Shown here piece after piece: positions 30,754 through 42,438 of a DNA stretch of 64,000 nt. The stretch lies in the NCBI GenBank assembly GCA_028532985.1, contig JANCIK010000010.1:2418001-2482000 (forward strand), written 5' to 3'. Within the stretch, counting starts at the first letter, position 1; every line of letters starts with the position of its first letter. The notes beneath the pieces were generated by a model, which saw nothing but the letters and a program-made list of their open reading frames with translations, did no database searches and was not told the origin of the DNA. The stretch comes from Stropharia rugosoannulata. Taxonomy: Eukaryota > Basidiomycota > Agaricomycetes > Agaricales > Strophariaceae. A program made the position numbers and the translations under genes.

Positions 30754-32167
30754 TGACAGGCCTGCGTTTACACCAAGGCTGTAAGTGGCCACAGCGGGCA
30801 GTTTGGGCTGGAGTGCAGGGGTACAGCAGAGCAGTGACTAGCCTGGTCAGCCGTCTCAGCGCTCAGCGCATGCATCACAAATCATCATGCATGTGCTCAG
30901 CAGGCGGTTGTGTGGGGTTCCGCAGACTGTACAGACCATAAGTACACAGCTGAAGTACCCGGAATAGCTGTCAGCGGAGCACATAACGGTTACTGTCATC
31001 CCAGCGGAAGGCAGGAGTACAGCTGAGCAGAAAATATCAAAGGCAACGAGCAGGACTGTGTGTAGATGGCGTCTCAAAGGGGCTCAGCAGAACACATCAC
31101 GAAGGCGAGATTTGCCTAAGTCCACTTGTCAGGTGACCGTGGCGCATGCGCTGGAGCATGTGATGCCCGAGGGAATGACTAATGCACACAGCACAGACTC
31201 TGCTGGGGAACTTTGGCAGCAATAACCAGATCTCAATAACCCAGAAGGAACCGCTCAGCGGAGTTTAATGGCATCTCTCAGCGGAGGCTGGCAACACAAC
31301 GAGGTCAGGTTGCGCTCAGCAGAGTAGTCATCAAAATGCCCAGCAGAGGCACATGTGCTCAGCAGACCTTTGGTCCGGCATTGCTAGTATTTACTCTCCA
31401 CCTAAATTAGTACACAGCACGCGTCTATATAAACTTGTAATTGTAACTACAGAAATCAAGCAATTGTCTACCCACTAGATCTGTGTGTTGGGCTTTGTCC
31501 CAGGCCATCAGCAGGCTGTGTTTAGCTTTTGTTAGGGTTTTAACTGTGAAGTGTCTTGCGAATTATAGAAGTTTTGGATAGCTTCAGACCACCAGGTCAT
31601 TTGGAGAGCTCAGCAGGGAGTCAGTGCAACTGTGTACAAAAACTTGCACTGTAGTGTTTTGTGAATTGAGACTGCACTGCTGGGTGAATGAGGTTCTGGA
31701 TAGCCTCAGTGGAATAGGACTTTGGACAGTCCCAGCAGAACAACTTTGGATAGTCAGCAGAGCAGGGCACAATTGGGAATACCAGCTTGTGCGAGCACCT
31801 GCATCAGTCACCGGACCTCAAATCCACTCAGCAGAATAAGCCCTGCAGAGCCACCATCAAAACTATACATTACTATCAATACCCTGTGCTCAGCAGAGGT
31901 TGCCCAGACATTAATCTGAGACTTCTAGAATTAAACCCCTCCTTAAAAACGAACTTGCAGGCACTGTACAGCGGATATCTGGACTGAACTTACAAGACTC
32001 TTAAACATCACAGTCTGCTCAGCAGAGAGGACCAGGAGAAGCATAGACATCTATAATCTGCTTAGCTGAAGAGCATTGCTCGATCTAGGGGATAGAATCT
32101 CACTCTACTGGGGTTGTGTGTGTTGTGTTTCTTGTGATTTGAGTCTAGCCCTGCGGCAGACCTCTCA
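30754..32167 (+). repeat. LTR A', decayed solo LTR of the A family
   Basis: TGACAGGCC...GACCTCTCA, 1414 bp, aligned end to end with LTR A1. Of the CAGCGG words in A1 about six survive here and about thirteen read CAGCAG or its complement, a G-to-A change at CpG. The flanks (TTCGG and GCATC) show no target-site duplication, and the right flank is Gypsy-2b integrase. Confidence 0.9.
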
Positions 32168-33614
32168 GCATCTTGAATCTTTCTTTGGCTTCTGGGAATT
32201 TTGTATACTTGTAAGTGGTTGGTATAGTGATGGGGTTTACTCCCATTTGTAGCTCAAATAGGGTTTTCTGATGGTTGGCATGCCTCCGGCTGTTATGGGT
32301 AAAGTCCAGCATTCCTAGTTTTTGACTCCATGTGGTTGGGTTGTTTATGCAGAATATGGAGATGTAAGCTTTGATTTCTTGGTTGAAGTGTTCCACTGTT
32401 CTGTCAGTCTGTGGATGGTATGTGGTGAACAATTTCTGTGTGATGCCGAGTAGTTTCATGAACTCCCTGAAGACTCTTGCAGTAAACCTAGGGTCTCAAT
32501 TGCTGGTGATTGTGTCAGGTAGGCTGTATCTTCTGAACAGGTTGTCAATCAAAAGCTGTGCAATCTCTTCCTTGTTTGCTGTTTTGTTGGTTTTTACAGT
32601 AATTAGCCCCTTAGTAGATTCATGGTCCACTATGGATAAAATGGTGTCATACCTGTCGCTGTTTGGAAGGTCAGTTATCAGATCCCAGGTGCAATTAGTG
32701 AATGGTTAGTTGGAGGTGGGCACTTTGATTAGGTTTAAGGTTTGTTTGTTTGGGCACCTGTTTATTTTAAATTCTTGGCAGGTGCTGCAACCTTTACAGT
32801 AGTTCTTAATGAATACTGCCATCCCAGGCCACCAGTATATGTCCCTCATGTTGTTGAGTGTTTCAATTTCTCCTGGGTGGCCTGCAGTCAGGTTGTTGTG
32901 GTAGCATTGGGTGATTTTCCTTCTGAGTGGGAGGTTGTTGGGTATGTACTGCTTTTCTTGGTAAAACAGCCCCATTTCACTACTGCTTTGTTCGAGCATC
33001 CATTCCAGGACTTCTTTTGCCCCTTTCCCTGTGGGGTCATTTATCAAATCAATGATCCTGTGGGCAAAGTCGTCTGTTGCCAGTGCCTGAGTGATTTTGT
33101 CCTATAGTTCGAGGTCCATGTAGTTGATCTTGATTTCTTTGTCGAAGTTGAGTTGCCATATGGATAGTTTTGATAGAGCTTTGTTTTGGTATTCTATCAG
33201 CCTTGCGAATAATTCTCCTAGCAATATTGTGACTTTTTTGTCATTTTCATTGTTTCTTGGGATGTGGTCTGGTCTTCTGGATAGTGTGTCAGACAGTATT
33301 ATTTGGGTTCCCGGGGTGTGCTTCATTTCAAAGTCATATTGCAACAAGAGGAGTAACCATCATGCCTGGCATCTGTTTAGTTTCTAAGGCATATGGTAAT
33401 ACATGAGATTTTTGTGATCAGAGAGGACTAGTAATTTGTGGGGTCCTCCCATCATGTAGTGTCTCCATTTGGATAGTGTGCATATGATAGCCAGTAGTTC
33501 CCTGTTGTATATCTTGTATTTCCTTTCTGTTGGGGAGAAAGTTTTTGAGATGAACACACATGGATGTTTCTGTCCATTGTTATCAAGTTGCATAAGAACA
33601 GTGCTGCTAGCATA
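32168..33614 (-). pseudogene. Gypsy-2b pol fragment (RNase H to integrase)
   Basis: Right to left it encodes RNase H (MQLDNNGQKHPC ... KLLVLSDHKNL), the linker with TPGTQIILSDTLSRRPDH, the zinc finger (HNNLTAGHPGE ... CKGCSTCQ) and the integrase core with HPQTDRTVEHFNQEI. Stops and frame breaks are frequent. It breaks off at a MITE on the right and at LTR A' on the left. It is more TG/CA-rich than Gypsy-2, consistent with longer CpG decay. Confidence 0.8.
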
Positions 33615-34556
33615 TTAAAGCAAAGTCTCCAGGTATCAAACTTTTAAAGACTTTTTTATGTCTCTAGGAGTCTCTTGAATGTCTTTTTAAGTGTCCATAA
33701 TGTCTCTAGATGTCTCTAAATGTCTTTTAATGTTACATTTTTGCTTCATAAAAACATGAAAAACATGACCTCATCTTAACCAAATCACTACTACATAGAT
33801 TAGATTGTATTTGTAAGTAGGTAATTAGGTATATTTAAATGTACTTAAGATTTGTCATGAAGTAACTATATTAGTCAGCACCTTACATAAACATACAATG
33901 GCAAATAAACCATCACATTAACTTGGGTACAATAGGAAGGGAAACTTGTGTTGTGGAAATAATTTGCATTTGCCAGGAATTGAACCAACAGCTTCATGCA
34001 TGACTTAAAATCAGCATACTTTTCCCTACACCATGTGCCTGTGTATATAATCACACTGCAGGTCAAATATGATGGTAATGCTCTAGATTACATTAAATTG
34101 TTACATCACAAGTCATTGAATTTAGTCATGTTCAGATGTATTTTATATAAGATTTACAATGTAGATTACAAGTATTAGTTGACAATAGCTATTCATAAGT
34201 CAATTTTTTCCTAGGTTCTTATGTCTTTAAATATCTTTTTGAGTCTTTTTGTAGCTTTTTAATACACTTTATGAGACATTTTTAAAATCTTTTAGAGACA
34301 TAAAAAGATTTATACAATTACATCAATACATTTAAATACTTAAAAAAATTGAAAGACTTTAAAAGACATAAAAAGACCTAAAAAGACATTGGAAGAATTA
34401 CATATTTCCCTAAAGTCTCTAGGAGACCTTTAAAAGTATAAAAAAGACATAAAATTCACCAAAAGACCTATTGATGTCTCAAAAAGACACTAAATTTCCC
34501 AAGAGACACATAGATGTCTCAAAAAGTCTCTTTTCCAAAAAGTGGTTTTCCTGATG
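33615..34556 (-). mobile_element. MITE-like element, copy 1 (one end missing)
   Basis: It is the reverse complement of the 51337-52435 element and lacks about 110 bp at its left end. The right end reads AAAAAGTGGTTTTCCTGATG. It is filled with short direct and inverted AGACAT/GTCTCTAG repeats and has no ORF. A tRNA-like segment lies inside at 33965-34039. Confidence 0.8.
33965..34039 (-). ncRNA. tRNA-like segment in MITE copy 1
   Basis: On the minus strand it is about 74 nt, with an A-box-like TGGTGTAGGG and a B-box GGTTCAATTCC at tRNA spacing. Stems are only partly complementary, so it is a degenerate tRNA-derived promoter rather than a working tRNA gene. Confidence 0.4.
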
Positions 34557-34582
34557 GTGCCTATAAGCATCTGCTTTTAACA

Positions 34583-34606
34583 GGTTATGAGCCCTGCACT
34601 CTGAGC
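34583..34606 (+). other. Copia C1 primer-binding site
   Basis: GGTTATGAGCCCTGC follows the LTR end AACA directly. GGGCTCATAACC is the anticodon-arm sequence of initiator tRNA-Met, the half-tRNA primer type known for Drosophila copia. Confidence 0.65.
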
Positions 34607-35334
34607 AGTCCCTACTCATTACTACTTTCTCTTATTCTCACTCTTCATTCACCTGGGTGGCTTGGTACTTAATCTAACACTCATTCGTGCTTGTTTTGCC
34701 TCGTTGTTTCACGAGCAGGACTGCCATGTCACAACTGTTGTTCTGGTACCACTCTTGTTTTGCCAGCTCAAACAGTGTTCAAGCAATTTGCTCTTTCTCT
34801 TTAAAGGTCTACTGCACTCTCTTGGTTTCATCAGAGACTGCTTCAGCTTTGGGCTTCCCAGAGCTGTTTGCTCTTTTGCACTTTTAGGGCTTCCCTGATC
34901 ATTGCCTCACTCTGTTCTTTTGAGGATCCACTTGCTGCCTGCCAACTGCCACATCACTATGCTCCATTGTTCTTCTGCAATCGACCAGTCTTCACCAAAG
35001 TGCTCAACTCCTCAAGTTAGGACCTCAAAATCTGTTCAGCTCACTGCAGCCTTGTATCAACATTGATTTGGTTCCAACTCAGCATACCATTTCTTTCATC
35101 ATCGATACATTGAGCCCTCAAGTCTCATCTCGATCAGTTGCATTGTTGTCGAGCAATTCACACTTTAGTACCCAAGTGCTCAATTCCTTAAGTTTGCAAC
35201 TCCAATTTTGTTGTTGTTGCCATGTCCCGAGTTCGTCATTGTTACCCCTATAACTTGGCAGTCCTAGGTTTCACATGTTCAACTATTGGCCCATCCACTC
35301 TCACATCAATCACATCTCTCGTTGTTCTGCAATC

Positions 35335-36069
35335 ATGTCTTCTTCATCTACTCCTCAATTCCCCAAATTGAACTCTGTCAACTATCCATCATGGTCTGCA
35401 TCCATGAAGGCCTGGCTTCATTCTCATGGTGTTTGGTGCATTGTTTCTGGTGAATCTACCAAACCTAGACTGTCCTCACCACCTACTGCAGCTGAGGAGA
35501 CTGCACTTGAAGCATGGTTAACAAAATGGGACAAGGCAGCTGGTATCATCTTCCTGGCAGTGGAGAATGACCAAATGATACATCTTAACAATGATTCTGA
35601 CAATCCAGTCAAGATGTGGTTTGCACTTGCATCTGTGCACCTCCAGAAGCATCCTGGTACACACTTCAATGCCTACAATGACCTGTTCTCTATCAGGAAG
35701 CAAGAAGACGAGACCTTGCAGTCCTTGATGAACAGAGTGGACAGTGCCATTTATAGGATCCAGGATTTGCAACCTGAGAAGTACAATATCACCAACTTGG
35801 ATGAAGAACTCACCTGCATGACGCTTATCCGTGCACTACCAGATGAGTACAGCACATTTGCATCGTCTCTGTTGCTTCGAGACACTCTCAACAAGACTGT
35901 GCTGCAACAGGCCTTTGTGACAGAGGAAACACAATGTCAACATCGTGCTGCTGAAGCATCTGCTGTTGCACTTGCACTTGCTGCACGCCAAAAAGCAGTC
36001 TCTGACTTGAATATTGGCCCATGCATGTTTTGCAGGTTAGACAGACACATGCAATCGACCTGCTTTTGA
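35335..36069 (+). CDS. Copia C1 Gag with CCHC knuckle
   Basis: The ATG at 35335 begins MSSSSTPQFPKLNSVNYPSW, typical of Copia Gag in basidiomycetes. The in-frame ATG at 35275 is less likely. A UBN2-like Gag region follows (MKAWLHSHGVW ... SLMNRVDSAIYRIQDL ... LIRALPDEYSTFASSL). It ends with CMFCRLDRHMQSTC, a CX2CX4HX4C knuckle, then TGA two codons later. In a full element this frame continues into protease and integrase. About 244 aa as it stands. Confidence 0.8.
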   Translation: MSSSSTPQFPKLNSVNYPSWSASMKAWLHSHGVWCIVSGESTKPRLSSPPTAAEETALEAWLTKWDKAAGIIFLAVENDQMIHLNNDSDNPVKMWFALASVHLQKHPGTHFNAYNDLFSIRKQEDETLQSLMNRVDSAIYRIQDLQPEKYNITNLDEELTCMTLIRALPDEYSTFASSLLLRDTLNKTVLQQAFVTEETQCQHRAAEASAVALALAARQKAVSDLNIGPCMFCRLDRHMQSTCF

Positions 36070-36631
36070 TTTGAGTGTGCACAGAAAGAGGCAAGGTCGT
36101 CTGCACAACAGGGTGCATTGCAGAAGCAAGGGAAATTGAGGGGAAGAGGGAAGGGCAAGCAGAAGGCAAATGCTGCGAAGGAAGAAAGTGAATCAACTGA
36201 AGAGTTTGCTGGTTCTGCAAGTGCTTGCTCCTCTAATGACTCTGGCATTGACACTGACTATGAATGGCTTGCAGACATGCAGACACGGGCACTACTAGCC
36301 ACATGACGCCTCATCGAGAATGGATGTATGATTACAAGCCTCACATTCCGCCCATTTGTCTTGTAGACCATACTACAGTATACTCAGCTAGTATAGGGTA
36401 AGTTGTCATTTACCCAGTTGTTAATGGGAAGGAAGTGCCTTCTGTAGAGATATCTTGTGTTTTACATGTACCATTGCTTAAGAATAATCTACTTGCATGT
36501 TTATACCTCACCAAACACAAAGGCATGATTATGGAAGTTGATGACAGTACTATGCACTTCAAGCAAAACAGCAAGACTCTGTTCACTGCAATGATTACTG
36601 CATATCACAGTGGTATCCTGAATGCACTCAC
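36070..36631 (+). pseudogene. Copia C1 protease/pre-integrase remnant
   Basis: Broken frames encode a remnant of the protease region (HMTPHREWMYDYKPH) and the pre-integrase block (VLHVPLLKNNLLACLYLTKH). The frame then runs into the 3' LTR, so everything downstream is deleted. Confidence 0.7.
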
Positions 36632-36835
36632 TGTTACATTACATGGATTGGACTTGACCATCAGCAGTAGATTAGATATTGCATACTATAATTAGTACAC
36701 TCCATATATAGTTAATCTCAATTATGGTAGTATATAAGGCATGTACTAGTGTAGATGCCTCTTAATCTCTTACCACCATCATCTCTGTGTGAGTTAGGTT
36801 TGCTCTCTGAACCTGTAAGCAGTCTGCTTTCAACA
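36632..36835 (+). repeat. Copia C1 3' LTR (204 bp)
   Basis: TGTTACATTACA ... CTTTCAACA. It has the same length as, and aligns with, the reverse complement of 59040-59243. Confidence 0.85.
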
Positions 36836-38533
36836 TAATCAACTCCAGGACGTTGACTATAGCCCTTTGCAATGATACAAGCCTTGTAATGCTCCACAGT
36901 GCCATCTGCATGATGCTTGACCTTGAAGACCCAACCAGAACCAATAGCCTTTGCACCAGGTGGCAAGTCAATGATTTCCCATGTGTTGTTCTGCAGCAGT
37001 GTGTTGTACTCTGCATTTGCTGCATCACACTATCTGTCTGCATTGTCGCCCTTGAGTGCCTGCTTGTAGTTCTTGGGATCTCACACAGTAGCAGCACCAG
37101 CAAACTGAACCTCTTCCAAACCTTTGTCAACAGTGTAACTGTCAAGTTTGTTGTTATTGAGGTTGTCTGTCTCAGAAGGCAGCATAGATGGCAGGAGGGG
37201 TACAGCAGCAGGTTTGACTTTCTGCCATTCACCAGGAGGATGAGATTTGCATGTAGTGTGTCTCAAAGGCTCAGAAACAACCTTGGGTTCCATAGGAATG
37301 GGAGGTGCAACAGTACGAGGCAGTTTGGGCACGTTTGGACCAGAATGCTGATCTCATCAAGTTGAGCATGTTGGTGTTTTCGACGATTGCAGAATGCGAT
37401 GCAATGACTACAACTTGACTGTGGTACTGTCAGACTCATCTTTTGATGCCCTATCCGATGGTACTTGACTTGACTTGCTAGGACCAGCAGTTGGACCAGA
37501 ATGCACATGTGATTTCCCAGAATGCAAATTAGGCAGAGTTGAGCACTTTGGTAAACTCAATGATATTGCACCAGTGGTTGGTTTCTGCAAGTTGGGAGTA
37601 GGTGCATCATGTTCTTTGTCAGACAACGAGTCAGATGGTGATGGTCCCGTGGAAGGAGGTGCAGTTGGTGCATCCAAGTTATTGTTGTCCAAGTCAGGCA
37701 AATAGGCAGCAGTTGAATCCTGCCCAGAATCTGGCACATCTGAGATGTGTGCTGTGTCGCCTGTGAATGCTGCATTGCTCCATAAACCTGATAAACTCAT
37801 TTGACATGTCATCCTGCATTGCCTTGATTTTTGTGTTCAGCTGATTCTCTGCATATGCCTTGTACACCTTGAATGCATTAAATGTGTCTGACTTGTGTTT
37901 CAGGAACATGACAGCATGCAGGTGAGTGCTGTTGTTGATGAATGTGATCCAGTAGCAATGTCCCTCAGGCGTAGGCCCTGAGAGTAGACCATGCAAGTCA
38001 GAATGCACCAATTCAAGTGGTTTGGTCAATTTGCAAGTGGAGGTCGGAAATGTGCCAGATGTCATCTTGCCAGCTAAGCATGCTTCGCAAATCGGAGCTG
38101 GCTGCTCTTTCGAGGAGAGCAGCTTGTTGATGTGTGCATGGCTGTGATGTCCGCAACGATGATGCCAGAGCTCTGCATTGAGGGGTAGTGTGGACAACGA
38201 TGAAGCAAAGCACACAGATTCGCAAATGGGACATGTGAGACCATCCAGAATGGTAGAGTGTGATGCATTGATAGTTGCAGTGAAGATGGTCTTGCCAGAG
38301 TGGTTGAAGTACATCTTCTTTGCATCGATCTCAATAAGGATGCCAGAGCGCTTGGTGAGGTACAGACATGCAAGCAGGTTGTTGCGCAACTTGGGGACAT
38401 GCAGAACGCGTTTGATGACTACAGCGTCCGCTTTCTTGCCATTGATGACTGGATGGAACACCACATTGCCAACACCCTCATAGTAGACAATAGAATCATC
38501 TGCAAGACGAATTGGGACACAGTGGGGCTTGTA

Positions 38534-38536
<3 letters not shown>
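36836..38536 (-). pseudogene. Copia C2 fragment (pre-integrase, integrase, RT start)
   Basis: Right to left it reads pre-integrase (RVLHVPKLRNNLLACLYLTK), the integrase zinc finger region (HHRCGHHSHAHINKLL), the integrase start (LVHSDLHGLLSG), a deletion of the integrase end, a Ser/Pro-rich linker, and the RT N-terminus (WVFKVKHHADGTVEHYKA). It has several shifts and stops. The LINE tail cuts it at 38537 and C1 cuts it on the left. In alignment with C4 the LINE entered right after GTACTC. Confidence 0.8.
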
Positions 38537-38564
<28 letters not shown>

Positions 38565-38578
38565 ATTTTTTTTTTTTT
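38537..38578 (-). other. LINE poly(A) tail
   Basis: 41 T with one A on the plus strand, marking the 3' end of the minus-strand LINE. Confidence 0.85.
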
Positions 38579-39382
38579 AAATTTTTTGAAATCCTGGCTT
38601 GCACCAATTTATTACACGGTGTCCAAACACAGTCTGTGCTGTGAAATACATCACAGAATACTACCTACAGTAGATAGGGATACATACTCCCCGGGTGAGA
38701 TGCATTGCATGGAGCAAGCCTAGGCAAGTAATGCATCAGACAAGGTCGAGACACGTGGAAGTGCACATCATGACAGAAAAGCTAGAGGAGGCTCCTTACT
38801 CTGGGATGGCCAAAGTGCCCAGTATGGTTCACCATGCACCGCACCTAAAGGCTTTGTCCGAACCCCTTCTGGTGATGAGACCTGGAAAGCCCCAACAGTC
38901 ACTCATCATGCACCATTTAAGGACAGGGGACAGGCTGATGGGGTGCATGCCATTAACACCAAAGCTGACCAAGACTGGCAATCATCACAATCACTGCAAG
39001 GCCTCCAAAGCTGTTATCCAACCCCAGCAGGGGGAGAGTTAGCAAAGACAGTAGGGTTGTCTCGCAAGAATTTGATAAGCATAGGGAGGTAAGTCGGAAC
39101 ACCATCATGAGAGTGTTTGAGCAGAGGACACTCAAACAGATGTTGTCTGGTCTGGAGGAGGACCCCACAGTCTCAGGAATACTTTTTGTCAATATTGAAG
39201 CACTTAAAGTAAGTGCTGATGGGCGCATGCCCTAGTAGGCACCGGGTCATGCACAATGTGAGAGAAATTGAGTCCCCACAAGATGAGAGCCATGATCCGC
39301 CCTTGGCATATGATGGCTTGATGCAGTGTTCTCCATTGATAGAGTCAAGTTGGAGGAAATTATGTCCTGCATGATCTGTGTC
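38579..39382 (-). other. LINE 3' untranslated region
   Basis: No convincing ORF between the poly(A) tail and the RNase H stop. Confidence 0.5.
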
Positions 39383-42300
39383 TCAAAAGAACAGTTGATG
39401 CCAGGCCCATAATTGTTGATCAGCTACCGCTTTGCGGCAGCTGTCCAGAGAAGAATCCTGGTACCTACCGAGTACCTGGGGTTGAGCCTTTAATAAAAGG
39501 TGAGCTTCATGATGGATGCCCCATTCAGACTTGGATGGGACATCGACAAATGTAATGGAGTGTGAGGGGTCCTTAGAGAACCACTCGCCTAAGACACGAC
39601 AGATGGCCAAGGAATGTCCTTGGCCGGAGTGAATAGAGGGATCCAGGGCTCTCTTGGCAGTGGAGAGAGAGTCCGTGAATAAATGAATGTTAGTGCAGTT
39701 GTTGCATTGCAGTGCACGGACAATGGCATAACAAATGTCTGCTAGCTCAGCATCAGGAGCGAGGACCCTGCCGGCAACATATTTGACATCATCAATATGT
39801 ATGCCATTCTGATATAACACCACACCCGCGAGGGCTTGGTGCAGCTTGCTGGCCGGTACAGAGGCATCTGTGCCAATCAAGATTGCATCCTGTATCTCCT
39901 CTGCTTTCTTGCGAATGGAGTTATAATGTTTATGTCGTGCATTTTTGATGTGGAGGCAAATCCACTCATGGTATGCGACAAGGTTGCTGTCAAAATTGGA
40001 GACGTCCTTGTGTTCAACAGGGATGTACTCAGATCTAGGACAGAAATGAATGCAATTAGGAAATACATCCAAGAGCTGCTTTCCTGGCTGAGCCTCATCC
40101 ACGCACGGAGAGAAAGTCTCAGTCATGAAAGGAAGGTCGATTTGTATATCGGGAGTGCTGCCCCTGAGCTTATCGCAGATACGTTCAGGGATGCAAAAGA
40201 GGGCATGATAGTGGGGAGCACTATTCTTAGCATAAGGGTCTGACAAAAGAGACCTTGTAGGATGAGAGTCCGACAAAGTAGCCATGCAGTAAACAGACCG
40301 AAGTTGAAGCTTACGAAGGTGGAGATGAATAGGCATGAGGCCAGCAATGGCCTAAACGCTGCCAGTGGGTGATGTGCAGAAAGCACCTGTGATCCAAACA
40401 GCGGCTCTACGCTGCATACTAGTAAGGTTCTTCAAGATACCCTCCATTGGGGCAGACTTGTAGTACCAAAGTTTGTAGCCGTATGTTGCAATGGGTAGGA
40501 TGCATGACCTGTAGAGGAGGCATCTCTGTTTAGGAGATAGGCCTCTAGCAGAATTGCCAAGCATGCCCATGGCTTTCACCATGGTCAGTGCTTTGGTGGA
40601 GTAGAAACAGACATGTTCGTGAAACCTAAGCTCATGATCGAAGAAAAATCCCAAATAGCGCCAAATGGGCTTAGGGGTGAGTGGGGTATTTCCGGTGAAT
40701 GGGGCAAACCCAGTGTCCAGAGGAGGATTGAAGCCGTCTCTCGAGTGAGAGAAGTGGAAAAGCTCAGACTTGTTATGTGCCATATGAAGTCCAGCAGCAG
40801 TAAATAAGTCGACAAGGTAGGCATAGCCAGCCTTGAGAATTACGTTGTTGGTGCCTAGATTACCCAATTGAGTAACTAGTGTGCCATCATCAACAAAAGA
40901 GAGGAGCATGGTGTCAACATTCACTGCTTGTATGTCATATATCTTCATGATAGGAGATATGTACATTGAGGACAAAACGGGGGAGAGGGCGGAGCCTTGG
41001 CTGCACCCAACATCTGCCTGTTTAGGGCCAGAAGAGTAATTGTTCCAGAGGTACGAGGTAACTCTGTCGACAAGATAAGAGGCAAAGAATTTCATCACAA
41101 TGTGAGGAAATCCAAGCCTAGCAAGGGTTGCCAACAAGAAATCATGATTGAGCAACAGAAAAAACTGTGCGATGTCAAAAGCCACCACACTAGTTTTGAG
41201 CCCCCTGGCCCATCCTGCACAAACGAGATGGGTAAGGTAGACTCCTGCATCTTCCGTAGAACGTTGGCAGATGCTGCCGAACTGATTCGGATGGACAAGG
41301 TCAAGTTTGATCATGTCAAACTGGAAACGATTAGCGAGGAGCTTTTCCAGAAGTTTACCGAGGGTATTCAGGAACATGATAGGCCTGAAGTCCTTTGGTG
41401 TTGTGTAGGAGGGTTTGTTGGGTTTAGGGATAACCACAGAAACCGATTCCTTAAAGTGTTTAGGCCAGTGGGAAGCACAAATGCACCTGTTAGCTAATGC
41501 TAGGATCATGCTGCGACAGGAGTCGTTGCAAATAATCCTTTTTAAGTGCTGCCATGTAACATGGTCAGGCCCAGGAGGTGAATTGTTAGAACAAGACACC
41601 AGCATGTCAGTCAATTCTAGCTGAGAGAAGTTGATCCATTCCCTGACAGGGACCTGGTCCATTTCTTCAAGAATAGAAACATCACAAACACGGTCAGAGG
41701 CTGTGTTGTATGTGTTGTGGAGTGCATCCCAGAGATCTGGGAGGTTGTGACATGGAGAGCCATTATAGAGAATAGACTCACAAGGAGGGTTTTTATGCTG
41801 TTGAATCAAATTCATGAGATCCCACGGGTGTTTCTTAGATTCTGAGATTTCCTTGATGCAATCATCAAAGAAAACATGTTTAGCATGCCTGGTATTAGCG
41901 CGGAACTTTCTCCAATTTGTAGCAGAGTGATCAGCTTTGTACAAATCAAGGGCATCTTGGCAACCCCAATCCCACCAGGGTTTGGAGTGAGGGACAATAC
42001 GGGCCTCGACAGCATGCTTGTTCCATGCTGTGGAGAAGGCATCAGCAATAGCTGAAGCACACATGTCCACCTGAGCCAGAGTATTAATAGTGCAGCTAAG
42101 AGCACTTATTGATTCCATAATATCTGTAAGAAAGGCCTCTTCAGCCTCGGACCCAGGTTTAATAGATTTTCTGAAAGGTTCAGAAATGGTAAGAGAGAGG
42201 GGCAATGACACTGCTAGAGGGCAGTGATCAGAGGCCAGTTTGAGATCTTCAACTTGCTCGACAAGGCATGTGAGTGAGTCGGAAGTGGGGATGAACATCA

Positions 42301-42438
42301 GGTCGATGACCGATGGGGTAAGCCTTGCATTACACAAAACAAAGGTAGGTCCTGGGTTGCGGAAGCGGCCCAGGCTGAGTGTAAATGTGGATGCCATGTC
42401 AAGCAAACGGTCAGCAGCCCTCCTGTGGTGAGGGATGT
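39383..42438 (-). pseudogene. LINE ORF2: endonuclease end, RT, RNase H; one nonsense codon
   Basis: The long frame (to 40352) starts within the endonuclease/exonuclease domain (LASDHCPLAVSL). It then has RT with IPKPNKPSYTTPKDFRPIMF, GCSQGSALSPVLSSMYI and the catalytic SFVDDGTLV (FVDD), which copies RNA at a nicked target. A TAG at about 40349 interrupts the frame after SPTGSV. It continues in the same frame as AIAGL and IHLHLRKLQLRSVY to RNase H, with catalytic residues in IGTDASVP, AELADICYAI and LFTDSLS. Without this codon the 3' portion would be one frame of about 1,000 aa. Confidence 0.85.

Larger units (their letters stand above)
34557..36835 (+). mobile_element. Copia C1, plus strand, internally deleted
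   Basis: It runs from an LTR stub (34557-34582), primer-binding site, gag and a short pre-integrase piece straight into a 204-bp 3' LTR. Integrase, RT and RNase H are absent. The right LTR end abuts an opposite-strand Copia fragment. Confidence 0.8.
38537..42438 (-). mobile_element. LINE (non-LTR retrotransposon), 5' part removed by element B
   Basis: On the minus strand it has the end of an endonuclease domain (SDHCPL), RT, RNase H, an 800-bp 3' UTR and a poly(A) tail seen as the T run 38537-38578. It is inserted in Copia C2. LTR B1 cuts the endonuclease domain at 42439. The RT-RNase H order and a fungal setting suggest the Tad1 group. Confidence 0.85.

Noticed and set aside
33615..34556. 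CRISPR-like or satellite array because of many short repeats
   Set aside because: Repeats are short, inverted and irregular, with no constant spacer. Inverted ends and a second copy show a transposable element.
35068..35253. Small ORF in the Copia C1 leader
   Set aside because: Short, with no motif, and upstream of the clear gag start at 35335.
38537..38578. Poly-T as a sequencing artefact or simple repeat
   Set aside because: It lies exactly at the 3' end of the LINE and at a clean break in Copia C2, so it is the poly(A) tail.
40997..41497. 166-aa plus-strand ORF
   Set aside because: Opposite the LINE reverse transcriptase, with no motif of its own.
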